From Anthostomella pinea (Eukaryota; Ascomycota; Sordariomycetes; Xylariales; Xylariaceae), in the NCBI GenBank assembly GCA_963556695.1, contig CAUWAG010000012.1, positions 1,488,001 through 1,552,000 on the forward strand: a DNA stretch of 64,000 nt, in the 5' to 3' direction. This document shows positions 1-12,362 of the stretch, in pieces (position 1 is the stretch's first letter; each line of letters starts with the position of its first letter). The translations under genes were made by a program, and so were the position numbers. The notes under the pieces were generated by a model. That model was given only the letters and a program-made list of their open reading frames with translations. It searched no databases and had not been told where the DNA came from.

Positions 1-1
1 C

Positions 2-1722
2 CACGCCCGAATCGGCAACAACCTGAGGGAGCCAGACCCGGAGTTTGACACAATCTTGAGAGTGTTGAAGATAGACAACCACCTTGTACGAGATCAGCTG
101 ATCATCAACAACCAAATCGACCAGGTGCTTCTGATTGAGAGTAGAGAAGAAGCTCAGCATGTCATGTTCGACGGCCAGCCACCACAGAACGTTTCTGCTT
201 GCTTGGTTTTCCACGATGGCAAGAGGGGCCATGGTCTTCGACTCTATGCTGGTGGCGGCGGCAACATCAGCTCGTCACCTATAACGCCCAATTTCAAACA
301 AAAGCCACGCATCAAGTCAGACGCCGAGACCGAGATCAAGTATCATCAGGAGAATCTAGCGCAGCTTCAAGCGGAATCCCGGACTCTGAAGGCATCAAGA
401 AGGACAATACAGCAAGCCACTCAGCGGTGCAGCCAAGCAGTAGCCCAACATGTGAGACAAACGAAATCACTTGAACAGGCGATCAACAATGCGGGTGTCC
501 GAGTCTCCAAGATTGAAGGGCAGCTCGACGATTTTGACGGTATTGACGCGAAGCTGCATGCGCTCAAGAAGGACCTCGAACAAGCTCAGCAGACAAAGGA
601 CCATTACGGTGTCCAATATGGCGATTTTGCGGCGCGAAAGGCTGAGATGAATAAGGACGTTGAAGATCTCAAGAAAGAATTTCAGGATGCGAAGACAGTC
701 TCTCGGGATCACAACGCAAAGGTGGCCAAGGCTGAGGACAAGGTCAAAAGGTTTACGGAGAACCGCACCCTAGCCACCATAGAGAAGAACCAAGCCCACG
801 AACAACTTGCTATCGCCAAGGTACGGAAGGAGGACGCGCAGCGCTCCCGGGACCGACAGATCAAGATCGTAGCCGATTGGACGCAGCAGGCGAGCAGCAT
901 AGCCCCCGAGCGAGCTTACATCCCGGAGGGGGAGACCTATAACGGCATTGAGCGCAAGTACGAGGCCGTTAAAGGACAGATCAAGAAGCTAGAAAATCAG
1001 GTGGGAGCATCGCAGGAGGAAGTCAACGAGCGGACGGCGCAGGCTAAAGTTGAGTATGACAGCGCCAGGAAAAATAACAAGAATCTCACATCTCTCGTGG
1101 ACGGCTTAAAGCAGGCGTTGATGGACCGGCTGGCCAAGTACCGGAACTTTCAACGGCACGTCTCGGCTCACGCCCGAACCAACTTTGGCTATCTCCTCAG
1201 CGAACGTGGCTTCAGGGGTCAGCTTCTACTAGACCACAAGGCCAGGAAGCTAGAGGTACAAGTAGAGCCGGACGAGACACGAAGAAATGGAAAGGGGCGG
1301 AACACGAAGACCCTCTCGGGTGGAGAAAAGTCGTTCTCGTCCATATGTCTCTTGCTGGCCATTTGGGATGCGATGGGCTCTCCCCTGCGTTGTCTCGACG
1401 AGTTCGACGTCTTCATGGACAACGTGAACCGCGCCATCAGCACCAACATGCTTGTCAGATTCCCCATCCACACCTACCTGTCGAGGTCATATCCGTGCCT
1501 GAAGCTAATAATACGTGTAGATTACCGCTGCACGTCGCTCGGTCGGGAAACAATTTATCCTCATCACTCCCAATGCAATCGAAGGCAGGGCGCAGGTAGA
1601 CAAAGACGTCAAGATCATCAGGTACGTCTCTGTCGTCCAGCTCGTGGACTTGATAGGGTCTGCTGAACTAACCATTTGACAGGCTCACGGACCCTCGACA
1701 ACGGCTTCTTGCGGACCCCTGA
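2..1722 (+). CDS. SMC6: SMC6, C-terminal half (partial, 5' end outside window)
   Basis: ATPase subunit of the nuclear SMC5/6 complex, which acts in recombinational repair and replication-fork stability. Visible exons are 2-1453, 1521-1621 and 1683-1722, about 530 residues. The frame is open from the first codon, so the N-terminal Walker A half lies upstream. In order there are a globular stretch consistent with the hinge-proximal region, a long Lys/Glu/Gln-rich coiled coil (about nt 300-1130), the ABC signature LSGGEKS (about nt 1313-1333) and a Walker B/D-loop segment (CLDEFDVFMD, about nt 1390-1420). Two short introns (67 and 61 bp) near the 3' end were placed because the unspliced frame loses the conserved tail, while the spliced frame continues as RQFILITPN-type sequence and ends in TDPRQRLL. 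The only uncertainty is the part outside the window. Confidence 0.93.
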
Positions 1723-2247
1723 TGTATGAGGGTGTGCCTCCTGCTCAATTAGCGGCTATCCCGCCGCTTGGCTGCGTTTCCAGGTCATTGCGGCGCTGGG
1801 GTTTTAAAGGAGTCGCTGTTCGGGGGGTGGTTCAGGTGTTCCGGCCGGCATCGGTATTTGCATCTTGCATGTGTATTTGTTCAAGTATTATTGCTTGTCC
1901 TCCAAAAGTTCGTGAATGGGTAGAGGCTAGCGTGGCGTCGTTTACAGAGGGTACTCGTCTGGGAGCGAGACGGATCGTGGTGTGGTACTTTTCCCGGTAG
2001 TGTATATATAGTCATCTGGCTCACAAAGGATGGCGTACAGTGTGGCGTACAGTGTCACGATTTCCCCGGTGCAGCTTCTGCTTCCCAACCCTGTACCATA
2101 TATACAAGCACAGCCAGTGCCAGGCTCGCTCTATGATCGAAAACTTCTCGTTTTTACATTTGTACATGTTTTACAATTACGTGCGCGACGTACCTAAGGT
2201 CGCTGCCAACGACCGTCCAGGAATCCATCTTAGACGGCACGCGTTGG
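1723..2247. other. Intergenic, convergent 3' ends of SMC6 and COQ9
   Basis: No gene seen. It contains a perfect 12-bp tandem duplication, TGGCGTACAGTG, at 2031-2054. Confidence 0.6.
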
Positions 2248-3356
2248 TCATATCCTCACCCCGGTACTTCTAAGCACATTCACGCCGGCCGAAGCGGTGA
2301 ATCCGACCCACTGAGCGACGTTGCCAATCGCGGATCCCACGCGCGCCGACTCGTCAAGGCGCCGGCGCAGGAACTGCCGCGTCTCTCCAAACCCTGGGGA
2401 GCGGTCGTTGGTCATAAACAGCTCCGACGACGCGTAGACCGTCGACAGGGCGCCGCGCTTCGCGTACCATGATGGATCGACCGAGGCGTCGCCCGCTAGG
2501 TAGATGATCTCGTCGGCAAGGAGGGCCAGCTCGCGGAGGGAAGCGGGCACGTGCGTTGGTTGGGCCATTACGGCTAGGGCCTGTTGTGGGTGAGGAGGGC
2601 ATGGTTAGCGAGTTAGGTCGCTTGGGATGACCGTATGTGGAGCGGAGGGGCATTGGGTACAGGGCACTGGGCAGTAGGGGGAGGGAAGAGAACGAAGTGT
2701 TCATGAAGGAGCGAATATGTTGACGTTGGTAAGTTGGTGGAAGACAGTGCGGCGCCGGCTCGGGGCGGAGTGGAGCGGAGTGGTGGTTCTTGGGAGAGAG
2801 GATGGACGACGGTGGACAGGAAGGGGGTGATCATAGCGCCCACGCCCACGATCTCGCCCACGCCCTCGTCCAGCCAGTAGACGGATGACAGAAACTCTGG
2901 ACGTACCTCTTGCCACCGGTGGTTGACGTCCTTATTCCCTTGTAGTCTCTCCCAGGCCAGCCGCTCGACCTTGTCGGAAACCTGCAGCGGCGGGTGGCCG
3001 GGGTTCTTCTCGCTGCCGCCGCCGAATACGGTCTCGCTTCGCGGCGCGAGTGCTTCCCTCTGTGTGACGAGGTGGTATCGGATGAGGCTGAAAGGGCCCT
3101 CGGGAAGTAGGTTCGTGCTGATGTCGAGGTAGCCAGCCTCTCGCGCCCCGAGCGACAGGGTGTGCTGGGTAAAGCCGTGTTCGGGTACGTGCCGATATGC
3201 CGCCGAGAGGATGGCTTGTTCGGCTGTGTTGAAGCTGCCCGGCGGTGGTGGGTGGTCGTAGGAGTGGTATGCTCGAGGGACTGCAGAGCTGCGACACGCC
3301 GCTGGCCGGGCTCGCTGTAGCGCGGCTAACCTCGTGAAGGCCCGTGATGGAGCCAT
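2248..3356 (-). CDS. COQ9: COQ9, ubiquinone biosynthesis protein
   Basis: Mitochondrial lipid-binding protein of the coenzyme Q synthome that supports COQ7 hydroxylation. Exons on the minus strand are 3356-2907 and 2580-2248, giving 260 aa. The first ATG is at 3356; the open frame extends upstream only to a GTG. The N-terminus is Arg/Ala/Ser-rich and fits a mitochondrial presequence. The conserved part runs from about residue 45 to the end, with AEQAILSAAYRHVPEHGFT near the start and the family hallmarks WYAKRGALSTVYASSELFM and VAQWVGFTASAGVN near the C-terminus. The intron (2581-2906, 326 bp) is long for this window. It has a GTACGT donor and a CAACAG acceptor, and exon 1 stays open through most of it, so retained transcripts would give a truncated protein lacking the lipid-binding C-terminus. 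Confidence 0.92.
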
Positions 3357-6300
3357 TGCGCAGGTGGGCACCGTTGACTGGAAGCTGTTGTCGGTTTAGG
3401 GGCTTCGTGTCTACGGCGTGAAGCTGTCAATGTTCGGTAGGTCGCGGGCCGGCTGATCTTGTTCGGGATAATGACTAAAGTTCTTTAAGTGATATGCGCA
3501 TATGTGCATATCGGGTATGTTCATACAGTCACCCCCGTCCGTCATGCTCCTGTCGACTCTTAACCATTGATGCTAGATTGGTGTTGATGGAATAAGCAGG
3601 TCTAATCCAATCAGCCATATTTGATGCTCATTCCAGACAGCTTATTCCAGATATCATACAAACACACCTTTCGCTTGGTGGACGAGGTGTGTACGGAGAT
3701 TCTGGAGGTTCAGTGTACCCATGAGAAGCACGGCGGCAGCATGGGCCGTGTGGATTTTAACCCTCACTTCAACACGAAGAGCATCTCAGGATCAGCAGGC
3801 ATCACAGCCTAACGATCTCGCACAAATATACGGCTGTGATGTCCCTCACGCCTGTCTGCAATGGCTGCATCGGGAAGTTTGTGCAGCAGGACCCTCCCCC
3901 ATCTTGTATTTGATTTATCTTTGTCATATGGCGTCTGTTCTTTAGGAACCAAGAAGCGTCATTACTCTGTTATTGGCGACTGGAGCGCTTGAGCTCAACC
4001 CCAGCACGGACGAAGCCTGTAGAAGTTGGAGGAAATGGAAAAGACCGGGAATACTGCGGCTCTGTCATCGAACTGGTTTGACTGGCCGTGCTGCGAGTGT
4101 CCTCGCACGAATTGGGTCCACGAGCATGAGTCCCAGTCTGTCGAGCAGCCCTACCTCCGCGTGCTAGCAACCCTACCGCGAGCGGGCTGTGTTCCTATTG
4201 GGTCGCCGCTATGCAGAGGCAGGGGACTGTCGGCGGGTGCCTTTCCAATGCCTGTGTAGGACCAGGGGCTGGGTGACTGGGCTTTGCCTCTAGCAACAAT
4301 GCGATTGGAAGGTTCATGAAGTGACGCTCGTCAGATCACCATCTGCATGCGGAGCTGACAGGGTTGGGAAGCGATCCTCGGACCATCTTGAAGGGATTTC
4401 ATGCATGAACCTCTTGAGGTCACTGGTGTTGGTTTGGTCTGACACTGGGAAGGTCTTCAACAGTAGCAAGAGAGCGATGGTCTTGACGACGCTGCCCCCT
4501 GTCTAGGGTATGTTGTCGTAGCATGGGTGTCACTGACTCATAGGCATCAGCATCATTCTTAGCTGGTAAGAGGGATCAGAACGTGATGCCTCCAAGCTTT
4601 GAACTGGCGTGACCGCCGTCGGCAGGGCGTACCCCATGGTCTACCTTCGGAGTTAGGTACGACAGTACGATCTGCAACACCAGCGGCAGGGGGGCTTCAC
4701 CGGTCTTGTTCTGCACGTTTTGAACAGGCCAAGCATGCCTCATCCCGCGGTCTTCACGGACTCGACAGACCGGTCTCTTCAGCCTTGAACGCCATAAGCA
4801 GGTCCATTCAGCAGGTCGTCGCTTGCGAGCACAACCCGGCCTGATAGGCCGCCTTTCGAGTCCCGTATCGATGGACGATAAGGGGGGTGGTATTTCTGGG
4901 AACCATAGTGTAACGGATTTGTAGCATCCATGGATGGCAGCCAGCTCTCGGCTGGTAGCACTGCAGCTGCTGTGTCACCCCAACTCGCAGCTGGAAAAGC
5001 AGATTGGTGGTTGTGTGCGCGAAGTCAGCGGCGGTGGATTGCCAGTCGCCTGCCCTGGGCTGCCTGGGCGCGAAGATAGGGATGCTGCAGGGGAGTTTTG
5101 GTAGCGATACAGGCATTGCCTTCCCTGGTCTGCAGTCCTCGAGGGAACTTGGAGAGGATTTTGCCTTATTCTGTCAGGAATGCATCTCGCTTGGCTCGTG
5201 CAGGTTTCCCATGGCGGTGAGCTTGTAAGTACGAAGATCCATGCACTCAGGTTGTCAGCTTTTTTTTGTGTTCTGGATGGAATGGAAACCTTACCTTGAC
5301 AGAAATGTCCATCGCCAGCGATCTATTTCAACGCCGTAGGTACAATAGGACGGACCTTTGCAGGACCCTTCCCAGACACAATGCGGCTCTATTCAAAGAG
5401 TTTCGGTATCTTGTCACACTGGAACCCCCAATCAAAAGACAGGACCGATATGTAGTGATGATTCTGCCGGAATGGCTAGGGAGGTTATAACCTGCTTGTC
5501 TGCAGGTCAACCGCTCGTCATCACATCTTGCGATATATGGGTACAGATATGAGGGGCCGGTGGTCCACCAATCGTCCGAGTAAGGAACCAGATCAATCAT
5601 TTGATAACACTGAGAGGGAAGCTCGTCACGACTACGGCCGGGTCAACAGTGCTCATTGACACCATTCGATGCTGTGGACTGGGGGATAGTCAGCTCATAA
5701 TCCGGCGGTCTGAGGTCTGAGGGTTGTGGTTCGAGTGTCAATACTAGTAGACTGCGGGCTAGGATCGAGGGCCGCACAGGATGCAGGCTGTAGGTGCAGG
5801 TGGCCATTTTGAGCAGTATTCCTGGCGTCTGCATGCAGTTACCAAGTCCCAAAAGAGTTGACGACGAACCTGCAGCGAACGGCAAAGAGAAGTCGGCGGA
5901 TGCAGAAGCAGTCCATCGAGGCTACGTCGCCCGGGATCTCACTCATCCAAGGCAGCCCAATGCGACAGTAACCAGGATCACAGAGGCATCGGTGGGTAAG
6001 AAGAAGCGCTGCCCAATGGAGTTGTCTGTAGGCCGGCCTCCTATCAGCGGCCGTCGGCTCCGATGTGGATGCGTGACGACTTCCGTGGTAACAGAATAAA
6101 AAACTCCTGCAAACGACCCTTTGGTTCGAGCTTGGTTGACCTGAAGTAATCAGGCTGACAACAAGAGGTTCGATCACGATCGTGGTCCAACCAAGCCTGT
6201 GGGTGCCCAGGCACGAGGGAGCGAGAAGTCGGGACCACCTGCCTGATCGCGCTTGGTCTGGTCTCTGCCACTGGCTTTCCGTGCATGTACATGAAGCATG

Positions 6301-7800
6301 TAGGTGGATGCATACAGTGCTCGAATATTAGTCGTCGTCTCTGGTCGGCTCTAGCCTCTAGCCAACACTGGAAGCATGTTGAGAGTTGGCCTTCCGTGCG
6401 TCGTCAACTGGAGCATTGGAGAACCAACGGACCACCATCAATTGCAAAGCTGAAGGGTACACAACTTGACGTTGACCACCTACAGGTCAAGCCCTGAAAT
6501 TATGAACCGTGGGTCGGTTTCGACAGGGAGCCCTGCCAAGTACCTGGATATAAGGACTCGCACTCCCCCGTGCAAGAAAATACTTCAGGTTTCTTTCTTG
6601 TTAAAACAGAAAGTCGAAGTATTCTATCGTATTCAGAGACACGACGGTAATGCCCTGTCAGTGACCGGCCCATGGTTCATTATTCCAGGGGTCAGCCTGC
6701 ATGTAGGTAGGTAGTAGGCACAGAGCCATTGTGTTTACACCATGCGGTTCCGCCAGCAGCTGATGGATGTAAACACTCGATGAACTGGGGAGGGAGTTGC
6801 CCAGCACCCCCAATGCCTTTATAGTGACAGATACAGGTGATATCGGGGTTTCATAAACCAGGTACGGATCGATGTCTTCTCAGAGCCGTGCCATCGGTCT
6901 GCCGAGTGTCACGCATCTTGCCTTGGTTGCAATGTGACAAGTGCCGACGCCGATCCGACTGGTCACCAGCGTTATTGGAGGCTCAAGCACAATCACGGCT
7001 GTAGACTGCGGTGACATGCTCGGAGATATATCGCCATTCCCATTTGGAGGATTTCGTCAACCTCGCAGATGTCCGGACTGGCCAGCAAGGGACTTCCCAA
7101 TGCATCTATTCAGTCACTGCGAGAGTGTCTGCCATACTCTGATACGCATACGCCTCTTCCGTGACCACATCGAGTGTTCGACCGCCGAGCTTGTTTGCAT
7201 GGCACTCTCAGCGAACCGTGTGTACCCAGTCGTCAGTCCTTTAGACAAGAGTTACCTACACCGTGTCGTGGTGAGTTGCAAGGGGTTGAAGAGGGCAGGT
7301 GTGTTAGCAGGGTCAGGAACCCATCCAAAGTATACATAACAAAGTAGGCAGTAAACTCGTTAGAGGATTGGATGTTAGAGAAACGGGGTTAGAAACGCGG
7401 TGTCCATGTCAAATTCAAGTACAAGCCGCTGGATGTCCTTTATGTCCACTAACGTTAAGCAGCAAAACAGGCCTCCACCGACATCTCATCCATATCCAGC
7501 GGAGGGGAGATGTTCTGGTACGTGCATTATACGCTTAGATACATAGCGCCAGATAGTCAGCCACAGCGAAGCCACAAAAAGTCTAGCGCAAATATAATTG
7601 GTGGTCAAGGCTGGCTGCAGGCACGCCGCACGCCACGAGCCAGGCAATTGCCGCTTTGTCCTTTTCTCACTCGAAGCCAGCATGCAGTGCCAGTAACAAA
7701 AATAGCAATTTGTTCTATTTTCCTCTACATATGTGGACAGAACGCGAATCTTGACGCGAGCAAGCATAATACCACAAACATCTGCACTAACGTTTTCCCG
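3357..7800. other. 4.4-kb stretch without a recognisable gene
   Basis: Upstream of COQ9 and far upstream of the Gbp2-like gene. Only short open frames of fewer than about 135 codons occur, with no domain I recognise and no plausible exon chain. Base composition is mixed, not strongly AT-rich, so it does not look like a heavily RIP-mutated transposon. I see no terminal repeats. It could hold non-coding transcripts or lineage-specific small genes that cannot be supported from sequence alone. Confidence 0.5.
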
Positions 7801-8689
7801 TGGACCCCTGTCTCCAGCTCTGACGCGGTATTTACGCCAATCCCATCAGCCCAGCCAGCCCAGCCCGGCTCAGCTCAGCTCATCATTTCAGCCAGCCTGG
7901 CAGTCCTGGTTCCTGACAGTCTCCATCTACCGTCTGTCGTCTGTCGTCTGTCGCGCACATCGCGTGCTTGTCCTGACCACAGCATCAATCACCGTCACCG
8001 TCACCGCCGACAGTCGCGAACCACAGTCGTGTCTACATCCAGTACTCCGTCGCCAGGTACGTACAAGCCCACTCCGGCCGCTGGCCCTGTGCTCGCTCGC
8101 ATATGCACCACCCACCATCCACCGGTCCCTCTCCTGTGCTCCTACTGCTCCTCGCACACGCATACGCGGTCGGTCTCTATGCAGTCTGCGCACGACACCA
8201 GCAACGGGCGTTGCCTTGCAGATGGCCCGACCAAGGCCGCGCCCCGGATTCCCTCCAGCCTCACTCCCCGACTGCCACCTGCTTCCCACTGTCCTGTCTC
8301 CCCTCTTCTACCTGTGCCGTGTGTCTCGCTGTGTGCCGTCCTGCGCTCAGGCTGGTGTGTCTCTGCTGCCTGCCTCGTGTTGTTGCCCAACGCTTGTTGT
8401 CGCTGTGTCTGTGTCTTCCGTTGCGTCCGGTGTGCTGGTGGTGGCATTCGACCTTGGGGGGACCAGACATAGATAGATGATGGGAGGGATGGCGTCTACA
8501 GTCAATGCAGACAACATGAATGCAGCTGCGAGACATTGTTGAGCCACACGCACAGCTAGAAGCCCATCACTACATCTGGTAACCCCCGAAAGCCCTCCCT
8601 TACTTGCTCGTCCGTCGCCCGATGTCTTCACGCCTCGATGTTTCCTCCCCCCTTCCTGTCTGTGTCCCTACCTCATACCACCTAGCCTG

Positions 8690-8710
8690 CATACATACAT
8701 ACATACATAC
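8690..8710. repeat. CATA tetranucleotide microsatellite
   Basis: Five tandem copies of CATA, followed by two copies of CAGA-like sequence, inside the pyrimidine-rich leader. Confidence 0.85.
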
Positions 8711-9940
8711 AGACAGACCTCCAGCTACCGTGGTGCTCTGCCCCTACCCGACCCCCCAGAACCCCGTGCATTCCTCCTTGTCACTTCTGAAGGCTCACCC
8801 CCAATACAGATCCACGACTTCGACATTTTATTGGTCGTCACGTCGATCCTGTGCTGTCGAGAGAATTTTCTCGAGTAAGGCGGCTACGTTTGACACAGTC
8901 ATCCTCATGAATACCAACTCCGCCATGGGTAAGTTCACACTCTCCTCCAAACACCACCATCGCTTTGATACGCTCTATACCTCCTTATTTGCCCATCTTA
9001 TCCCACGCTCGCTGTGTCACACAGCACTCCCTCGGCCAGCCTTCCGAGCTGTGTTGCCTGTTTTATCACTGCCGTATGCCACCTATCCACACCTTCTCCT
9101 ATCCACTACTACTTCACCTGCTGCACAACACTACATACGTACATGTGTACATACACGTACGTTTGTATAGGCTACTGCTATTATCTCCTGCCTACCATAC
9201 CGCCCGCCTGCACCCGCTACATCGGTCAAGTTCCCTCCCACGCCTACATCTAATCCTGCCCTACCGGTCTGTCTAGACACACTCCTCGCTACCCTACTCC
9301 TACCCTCCTACTCCTGCACACATTACACCCAGTACGGCGTTCACTTCCCAGCCCGTCCCCTTCTCTTAGCCGCATGTCCGAAGGCATACATCGAAAATGC
9401 CTCTGTGACGTGTGACTACTTCTACCTACCATCGCCAACGCTGCCTACATTGCCTACATCTGGCTCTGTGACAGCCAACAGCATTACCCGCTTGACTATC
9501 CCCCCTTCTCGGCGCCTCTGCCAATCAGCCCACTCCCTGTCCTTCCAGCTGCCTGAGCACACTCCCGCGTGTCTTACACACACCTTCAGACGTACAGCTC
9601 GACACCCTTTATTTTTAATACGCTGGCATCCCCCCACTACCTCCGTTCCTGATCCTTCCTTTTCCTCCCCGGTGCACTAACGGTTCTGGCCTTTCTCCAA
9701 CCTGTATGCAACCACGGCCCGCCCAAACTCGCAGCACAGTAGTTGGCATTCCTATTTTGATCTTCACCATCATCATCTGATCAACCTCATCTGCTCTTTC
9801 CCTCATCACTGCTGCTTCGGGTCTGTCTTCTAACCATTGGCATCTTCTCAATAGCTGACTCCGGAGATACATACCGTCCTGTAAGTCGAACTGGTCTTCT
9901 AACATTTGCGAGCTGGCCCTGCCACTCCACCCCCATTTTT

Positions 9941-9966
9941 ACCACCACCACCACCACCACCACCAC
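9941..9966. repeat. ACC trinucleotide microsatellite
   Basis: About nine tandem ACC units, following a T-rich tract, roughly 380 bp upstream of the Gbp2-like ATG. Confidence 0.85.
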
Positions 9967-10344
9967 CTTCACAACAACGCACCTGCCCCAGGCAACGAAA
10001 CTTTAAACCGAGTGCGCTTGTCTTGCTTGTGCGCTTGTTTTGATCCAACCAGCCACTCACGCGGGGGCTATGCCGCATTGACTTCGACCTTTGAACTGTA
10101 AAAGGCTCTGCCAAGATAAAGCTGGCCCGATCCACTGGGAGTCACCTTAATTCTCGCACCAGACGTTAACTCCAGGCGGCGCACCCTTCACCACCCTTCA
10201 CAGCCTCAGGCTCCTCATTGCGTTTTACTTTTAGACAGTCCCATTTGCACACTATCCTGCTGCCAGACTAACGTCATCTCCCCTGTCATCTCCAACATCC
10301 CGGTGGCCCTACCAGCTAGGCTCACCCACCACCTATTGCCTTCC

Positions 10345-12362
10345 ATGTCCGGCCCTGATACTAATGCGTTACAGCGCGAGAGATCTCGCTCGCCTCGCCG
10401 CGGTCGATCAAAGAGTCCAGGACGTTCGGGCCGTCGCCGATCATACTCTCCACGGAGCCGGTCTCGCAGCCGTGACGACTATCGTAGAACGGACAGACGC
10501 TCACGATCTCCGATGACTGGAGCAGGAGCGCCAGCGGGAGGACCGGGCTCGGGTTACGGGGGTCAGCCTCAGCGATCATATGAGGAACGGGCTGCGGCAC
10601 GAGAGCAGATGATGAACAACATCCGCGACACCTCACAACAGGACCGCCGCGTCTACGTCGGCAACCTCTCTTACGACGTCAAATGGCACCACCTCAAGGA
10701 TTTCATGCGACAGGGTGGGTCACCCTTCACAAGAGGCGCAGGTGTTGCTTGGAAATAGACGGCTGACGGAGATTCTGTGTTGCAGCTGGAGAGGTTATCT
10801 TCGCCGATGTTTTATTGCTTCCGAACGGAATGTCGAAGGTGGGCTTCTACACGTGATTCACGGCTGGTTTTTTCCGGCTTCTTCTCCTATGGCTCTTGTT
10901 GGAATTGATGGATTGACGGGTTGGGACCTTTGTCCGCTGGTATTGTAGGGATGCGGGTAAGTCACACGATCCAAGTTGCCTGCACAAAACACAACACAAC
11001 TTGGTGGCATCATGCTGACCAAGCGGCTAGAATTGTGGAATATGCTACAAGAGAGCAAGCGCAGACTGCTGTTGCAACCCTCAGCAACCAGAACCTGATG
11101 GGCCGCCTCGTCTACGTTCGTGAAGTAAGGATACTCGGATACACTAAATTAGGGGTTGCATGCTGAGCATGGGAACAGGATCGGGAAGCGGAACCACGAT
11201 TTATCGGAGCCACCGGAGGCCGCGGCGGGTATGCCGGCAACGCAATGCAAGGCGGCTACGGTGGAGCTGCTGGCGGAGGCGGTTACGGCGGAGTCGGCGG
11301 GGGTGCTGGTGGCCTTGGTGGTGGTGCCGCTCCCATGGGTGGTGGCAATCGCCAGATCTACGTATCCAACGTTTGTCTATCCCTTCCCTCTTTTGGCACT
11401 AACATAGGACTCGGCCTCGTGTTAACTATTTCTACAGCTACCCTATACTGTCGGGTGGCAGGATCTAAAGGATCTGTTCCGTCAAGCCGGTTAGCTTCTT
11501 CCCTCGCCCCTTGTCGTCACATTATGGGCACGGTACACTGACTCTAGACCTGGATAGCTCGGAACGGTGCTGTAGTCCGAGCTGACGTCCACCTCGGCCC
11601 AGATGGCAGACCCAAGGGATCCGGCATCGTCATGTTTGAGCATCCTGACGATACCCGTAACGCCATTCAACAATTCAACGGCTACGACTGGCAAGGTCGG
11701 CTGCTTGAGGTCCGCGAGGACAGATTTGCCCATCCAGGAGCCGGTGGTGGATTCGGCCGGGGCGGCTTTGGCGGTCGTGGCGGCTTTGGAGGCGGCTTTG
11801 GCGGCCGAGGAGGCTTTGGTGGTGGTCGCGGTGGATTCGGCGGTGGCTATGGCGGCGGACGTGGAGGATATGGCGGTGGTGGCGGCGGCGTCGGCGTCGC
11901 CCCCGGCGGATTCGATGCTGCCGGTAGTGCTGCTCCCACCACACAAGCACCGAACGCGTTCACCGATTTCGCTACTGCAGGTACCGACCCGAGCGAGATC
12001 ATCTACGTCCGAAATGTGAGTCTCAGTCATCCTACACCATGTCTGGAGGAGTCCATGATGCTAATAACGTTCTCCAGCTCCCTTGGTCCACAAGCAATGA
12101 GGATCTCGTAGAGCTCTTCACAACCATCGGAAAGGTTGAGCAAGCTGAGATCCAGTACGAGCCTAGCGGACGATCACGAGGTACCGGTGTTGTCCGCTTT
12201 GACAGCGCGGCTACAGCCGAGACATCCATCCAGAAGTTCCAAGGCTACCAGTATGGAGGACGACCGCTCGGACTGAGCTTCGTCAAGTACCTTACCCCTG
12301 GTGCAGGTGGTGACAGCATGGACACGGATCATGGTGGTCTCACCCAGGACCAGATCATGTAG
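10345..12362 (+). CDS. Three-RRM SR-type RNA-binding protein, Gbp2/Hrb1-like
   Basis: Predicted nuclear mRNA-binding/export adaptor of the yeast Gbp2/Hrb1 type. Exons: 10345-10714, 10786-10838, 10949-10956, 11031-11124, 11179-11370, 11438-11489, 11558-12015, 12078-12362; 503 aa. Layout: an N-terminal RS region ([17 protein letters not shown]), RRM1 from [12 protein letters not shown], a Gly/Tyr-rich linker, RRM2 from RQIYVSN, a long FGGRGG-type Gly/Arg/Phe linker, and RRM3 from IIYVRN to about the C-terminus. Five of seven introns interrupt RRMs. The third exon is only 8 nt. It supplies most of the RNP1 core of RRM1 (KGCGIVEY), and skipping it breaks the frame. The start is the ATG at 10345; upstream in-frame sequence begins only with GTG. 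Assignment to Gbp2/Hrb1 rather than another three-RRM protein rests on the domain order. Confidence 0.88.

Larger units (their letters stand above)
7801..10344 (+). promoter_or_regulatory. Pyrimidine-rich leader/promoter region of the Gbp2-like gene
   Basis: Long, strongly C/T-rich plus strand, with many TCC, CCT and CTC runs, interrupted by a CATA microsatellite and an ACC microsatellite. This is typical of promoters and long 5' leaders of highly expressed fungal genes. Apparent long ORFs here, for example 7510-8472, are low-complexity and sit in overlapping frames on both strands, so I treat them as spurious. A short ATG-containing open piece (8907-8928) ends at a consensus GTAAGT donor and could be an upstream exon. 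Confidence 0.5.

Noticed and set aside
1454..1666. Apparent premature end and altered C-terminus of SMC6
   Set aside because: Explained by two short GT-AG introns. The spliced frame restores the conserved tail.
5721..6140. GGTTCGAG sequences resembling a tRNA B box
   Set aside because: The following bases do not fit the B-box consensus, and no A box or cloverleaf arms were found around them.
7510..8472. 320-codon plus-strand open frame
   Set aside because: Low-complexity Ser/Pro/Cys/Arg translation of a C/T-rich tract. Several other frames on both strands are equally open, and there is no domain.
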